From contig ONEK01000003.1 in NCBI GenBank assembly GCA_900316855.1, positions 1-64,000 of the forward strand: a stretch of DNA of 64,000 bases, written 5' to 3'. Below, piece after piece: positions 61,360-64,000 of this stretch; position 1 is the first letter of the stretch, and the number at the start of each line of letters is the position of its first letter. The notes beneath the pieces are model-generated. The model searched no databases. It saw only the letters and a list, made by a program, of their open reading frames with translations, and was not told the DNA's origin. Origin of the DNA: an uncultured Lachnospiraceae bacterium (GTDB lineage: Bacteria; Bacillota; Clostridia; Lachnospirales; Lachnospiraceae). The translations under genes and the position numbers were made by a program.

Positions 61360-62682
61360 TTATCTGCCCAGGATCGCCTTCTTGCGCGCGTTGGCCTCCC
61401 GGTAGATTTCCGATGCGTCTATGCCGACATGAAACCGCATCGGCCCCTTAAGCCGGTCATACAGGATTTTCCCGTTGACCATGGTAAGGAGAACGTTCAG
61501 CTTCGAACCGGAGTACACGATGTTGTCCGCAATGTTGTTGACAGGCTGCATGTTCGGCTGGTTCAGATCCAGCAGGATAAGGTCCGCTGTCTTCCCCTGC
61601 GCAAGAGAGTCCGTCTCGGGCTGGCGCATCACATGCGCGCCGTTGTACGTTGCCATCTTCAGCACCTCATAGGCGGGAACCGCACTCGCGTCCTTTTCGC
61701 GGAGCTTTCCAAGTCCCGTCACCAGGAACATCTCGCGGAACATATCGAGACAGTTGTTCGATGCCGGTCCGTCTGTCCCGAGCGCGACCGGAATGCCGAG
61801 CCTTAAGTAATCGCCGACCGGCGCGATGCCGGACGCAAGCTTCGTGTTGGAGCCGGGGTTCGAGACAACGTCGATGTGCTTCTGCTTCATGATGCGCCAG
61901 TCGTCCTCCGTCGTGTGAACGAGGTGATAGCCCGCGCCGCCGTAATCGAAAACGCCCTCACCCGCAAGGAACGCGACCGGCGTCTTCCCGTAGCGGTCGA
62001 TGCATCCCTGCACCTCGGCTGCCGTTTCCGAAACATGGACGAAAACGGGTGCCTTGTATTTGTCCGCAAGGGCCGCGATGCGGCCGACAAGCTCCCGCGA
62101 GGACGTATATTCCGCGTGGAATCCCAGCTGGAAGCTCGTAAGATCCGAAACCCCGTTCAGCTTACTGTACCACTGCCCGACCAGCTCCGTGCTCTGGGAG
62201 AAGCTGTTGACCGAGCCGACCTGCACGAGCCGGAAGCCCATGTCCTGAAACGCCTTCGCGATGGACTCCGGCGTCAGGTACATTTCCATGCAGGACGTGA
62301 TGCCGCCGGTCAGGTACTCAAGGATCGCAACCTTTGAGAAGACCGCTATATCCTCCGGCGTAAGCTTCGCCTCGAACGGAAACACCTGCTCGTTCAGCCA
62401 GCTCTGCAGCGGCATGTCATCGGCCGAGGAGCGCAGGAACGTCATGCCGGAATGGGTGTGCGCGTCCTTAAAGCCCGGCATCAGAACATTTCCGCCGCAG
62501 TCGATCTCCTGATCGAATGCTTCGCCCGTACCGGCAGGTTCCTTTTCCGGACCCGCGTACGAGATCTTCGTGCCGTCAACCCGGATCTCGCCGTCGTACA
62601 GGACCGGCTTATGATCCGCCTTTGAAGGATCCCGGTCCGGCTCCATGGATAAAATTTTCGCGTTATAAAATCTGATCTTCAT
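61360..62682 (-). CDS. Amidohydrolase, MTA/SAH deaminase-like
   Basis: 440 aa amidohydrolase-superfamily deaminase, closest by eye to 5-methylthioadenosine/S-adenosylhomocysteine deaminases. Seen: MPGFKDAHTHSGMT (metal HxH), LGFHAEYTSS and VHVSETAAEV (metal His and Glu), YHLVHTTEDDW, and ALGTDGPASNN (metal Asp). The C-terminal strand KILYDRLKGP closes the small beta domain. Guanine- or cytosine-type deaminases remain possible. It is followed by the MutS-like gene and preceded by purine nucleoside phosphorylase, consistent with purine salvage. Confidence 0.85.
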   Translation of the reverse strand: MKIRFYNAKILSMEPDRDPSKADHKPVLYDGEIRVDGTKISYAGPEKEPAGTGEAFDQEIDCGGNVLMPGFKDAHTHSGMTFLRSSADDMPLQSWLNEQVFPFEAKLTPEDIAVFSKVAILEYLTGGITSCMEMYLTPESIAKAFQDMGFRLVQVGSVNSFSQSTELVGQWYSKLNGVSDLTSFQLGFHAEYTSSRELVGRIAALADKYKAPVFVHVSETAAEVQGCIDRYGKTPVAFLAGEGVFDYGGAGYHLVHTTEDDWRIMKQKHIDVVSNPGSNTKLASGIAPVGDYLRLGIPVALGTDGPASNNCLDMFREMFLVTGLGKLREKDASAVPAYEVLKMATYNGAHVMRQPETDSLAQGKTADLILLDLNQPNMQPVNNIADNIVYSGSKLNVLLTMVNGKILYDRLKGPMRFHVGIDASEIYREANARKKAILGR

Positions 62683-62768
62683 GAAATTTACCTCGTTCTG
62701 TCCGCGTCAGCAGCAGTCCGGCGCGCAGAATCTTCAATGGCAGTTATCAATGACAGCTTTCTGTCCTG

Positions 62769-63593
62769 TTACAGTGTCTCCCCCATCGCCTCGATGGAGG
62801 CTTTCACAAGCTTCGTAAAAAGCGGTGCTGCCGCTTCTCCTGCCGCGTTCACGTCCTCCGACGAGAGCGGAACAGGTGAGATGCCGGCCGCGAGGTTTGA
62901 AATGAGCGACACGCAGCAGACCCGCATGCCCATGTGAACCGCGGCAATCGCCTCCACCACCGTGCTCATGCCGACGATATCTCCGCCGATCGCACGGATC
63001 ATCCGGATCTCGGCAGGTGTCTCGAAAGAGGGACCCGTCAGCTGTACATAGACACCGGAATCGAGCGGGATTCCCTCCCTGTCTGCCGCCTTCCGTATGA
63101 TGTCCTGCAGCTCCGGATCATAGGCGTGTGTCATGTCCGGAAAACGCACTCCCTCCTCGTCATCATTGGGTCCGATGAGCGGATTCGGAATAAAGCATGA
63201 AATATGGTCTGTGACCAGTGCAAGCGTTCCCGCATGATACGAGGGCTTCAGGCCGCCCGCCGCGTTCGAAAGAAACAGGACCTTTGCTCCCAGGGCGTGC
63301 ATCACGCGGGCCGGCGTCACGACGTCCTCCGTGGAATAGCCCTCATACAGGTGCACCCTGCCCGCCATGCAGACGACCGGCACGCTTCCGACATAGCCGA
63401 AGATGAATTTCCCCGCGTGACCCGGTGCCGTCGAGACCGGAAAATCCGGCAGGTCATGGTAGGAAATTTCCTCCACAACCCGGATCTCCTGTGCGAAATT
63501 CCCGAGTCCTGACCCGAGCGTCAGCGCCACCTTCGGAACAAAGTCCGTCTTTTTCCGGATGACATCCACAATGTTCTGAATCCTGTCCTTCAT
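62769..63593 (-). CDS. punA: Purine nucleoside phosphorylase, trimeric type
   Basis: Cleaves purine nucleosides with phosphate to base and ribose-1-phosphate. Seen: LTLGSGLGNFAQEI (phosphate site), FPVSTAPGHAGKF, MAGRVHLYEGY, FLSNAAGGLKPSY, LTGPSFETPAEIRM (base site) and GMSTVVEAIAA. 274 aa fits PunA-type enzymes, specific for guanine/hypoxanthine nucleosides. It lies 87 bp before the amidohydrolase gene in the same direction, an arrangement that suggests a purine salvage operon. Confidence 0.95.
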   Translation of the reverse strand: MKDRIQNIVDVIRKKTDFVPKVALTLGSGLGNFAQEIRVVEEISYHDLPDFPVSTAPGHAGKFIFGYVGSVPVVCMAGRVHLYEGYSTEDVVTPARVMHALGAKVLFLSNAAGGLKPSYHAGTLALVTDHISCFIPNPLIGPNDDEEGVRFPDMTHAYDPELQDIIRKAADREGIPLDSGVYVQLTGPSFETPAEIRMIRAIGGDIVGMSTVVEAIAAVHMGMRVCCVSLISNLAAGISPVPLSSEDVNAAGEAAAPLFTKLVKASIEAMGETL

Positions 63594-63630
63594 GCGTCTA
63601 CCTCTCTGTCCTGTTTATCAAAACCTTATG

Positions 63631-63661
63631 CACGGAAAATCCGCGCAGGCGGTTTTCCGTG
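63631..63661. repeat. Full module B hairpin
   Basis: CACGGAAAA, T bulge, CCGC-GCAG-GCGG, TTTTCCGTG, in the gap between the purine nucleoside phosphorylase start and the stop of the next upstream gene. The arms match those at 21779 and 21914. Confidence 0.75.
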
Positions 63662-63669
63662 TATGCGAT

Positions 63670-64000
63670 TTATGAAAGCGGCGCATCCGTGCCGCTTTCA
63701 TGAATTTCCAATGGATCTTCCTCACGCAAATCCATTTCCGCAGATGTCTCCTCCACAAGGCTTGCCCGCACCATCGGCTGGATGGCGGAGCGCATGGAAT
63801 CCTTGATGAGGCCCGGCGACACCTGTGACATCAGCCCGGTGAAAATCGGGTTCACATTGCCGGAGCCCGTCGTGATCATTTCCAGGGTGTCCGCAATGAT
63901 CACATTGCCCGGCACCTCATCCCAGTGAAGCTCCAGCTCCTTCTCCGATTTGAAATAAATCTTGAGCCGGCGCTCCGTTGCTTCCTCTATGAACGCGATC
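63670..64000 (-). CDS. Partial gene of unknown function, cut by window end
   Basis: The frame is open from the window edge at 64000 to the stop at 63670, so the N-terminus lies outside. The 109 visible residues include FIEEATERRLKIYFKSEKE in the open part, then DEVPGNVIIADTLEMITTG, NPIFTGLMSQVSPGL and an acidic tail. No motif is recognised. A stem (63672-63701) falls within the last codons and may help end transcription. It points toward the purine nucleoside phosphorylase gene in the same direction. Confidence 0.6.
   Translation of the reverse strand, partial: IAFIEEATERRLKIYFKSEKELELHWDEVPGNVIIADTLEMITTGSGNVNPIFTGLMSQVSPGLIKDSMRSAIQPMVRASLVEETSAEMDLREEDPLEIHESGTDAPLS

Noticed and set aside
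1..64000. Horizontal transfer island or prophage
   Set aside because: No integrase, transposase, phage structural gene or tRNA-flanked att-like repeat was found, and gene content is core throughout.

Overview
The window reads as stable core chromosome of an anaerobic, fairly GC-rich Bacillota, most like Lachnospiraceae. The signs are a sodium-pump decarboxylase cluster with a lipoprotein gamma subunit, a single-chain dimeric-type glycyl-tRNA synthetase, the orders secG-rnr-smpB-ssrA and dgt-dnaG-rpoD-trmK-nif3, strong AGGAGG-type ribosome sites, and RNA genes without encoded CCA ends. No transposase, integrase, phage gene, plasmid function or CRISPR array was seen. Species assignment is inference. 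Almost every gene is on the minus strand; the plus-strand exceptions are rpsT, two tRNA-Leu genes, udk and tdk.

Layout. 1-366: hairpin-rich non-coding DNA and the terminator of the first operon. 367-5808: five-gene biotin-dependent, Na+-coupled carboxyltransferase/decarboxylase operon. 5979-7772: chromosome segregation genes scpB and scpA. 7821-11594: phosphoesterase and the first SGNH-like plus MBOAT O-acylation pair. 11745-15975: alaS and glycyl-tRNA synthetase. 16037-22634: membrane-anchored unknown, recO, era, an M16C peptidase and a lipoprotein. 22680-26873: tmRNA, smpB, rnr and secG, the trans-translation and RNA-quality block. 26995-32032: a fused sugar kinase/nucleotidyltransferase, a family 2 glycosyltransferase and a polytopic membrane protein, probably a glycan locus. 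32154-32659: rpsT with its own promoter and terminator. 32714-37793: the second SGNH-like/MBOAT pair and two CobW-type GTPases. 37940-40910: an inactive-looking trypsin-fold protein, RNase P RNA and a TGS-domain nucleoside kinase. 40982-46805: nif3-like, trmK, rpoD, dnaG and dgt (the macromolecular synthesis operon). 46896-49421: yfhO. 49444-51134: tRNA-Leu pair, udk and tdk. 51141-64000: UvrD-like helicase, gltX, hydroxyacid dehydrogenase, lipoprotein hydrolase, a small HTH protein, dut, rnhA, an HTH-Uma2 fusion, a membrane MutS homologue, an amidohydrolase, a purine nucleoside phosphorylase and a truncated unknown gene.

Functional themes. The first operon probably converts decarboxylation or transcarboxylation energy into a sodium gradient. 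Nucleotide salvage and sanitation genes recur (udk, tdk, TGS nucleoside kinase, dut, dgt, purine nucleoside phosphorylase, amidohydrolase). Two O-acyltransferase modules, YfhO and the kinase/glycosyltransferase genes point to cell-surface glycan building.

The most unusual non-coding signal is a family of hairpin modules placed between same-strand genes, usually just before the next gene's start codon. It occurs before the M16C peptidase, rpoD, the lipoprotein hydrolase, an MBOAT gene and others, and is duplicated in tandem at 21758-22017. A second hairpin array, whose two copies carry compensating base changes, lies at 104-271. Start codons were chosen from visible ribosome sites where possible; functions rest on motif recognition without database searches.
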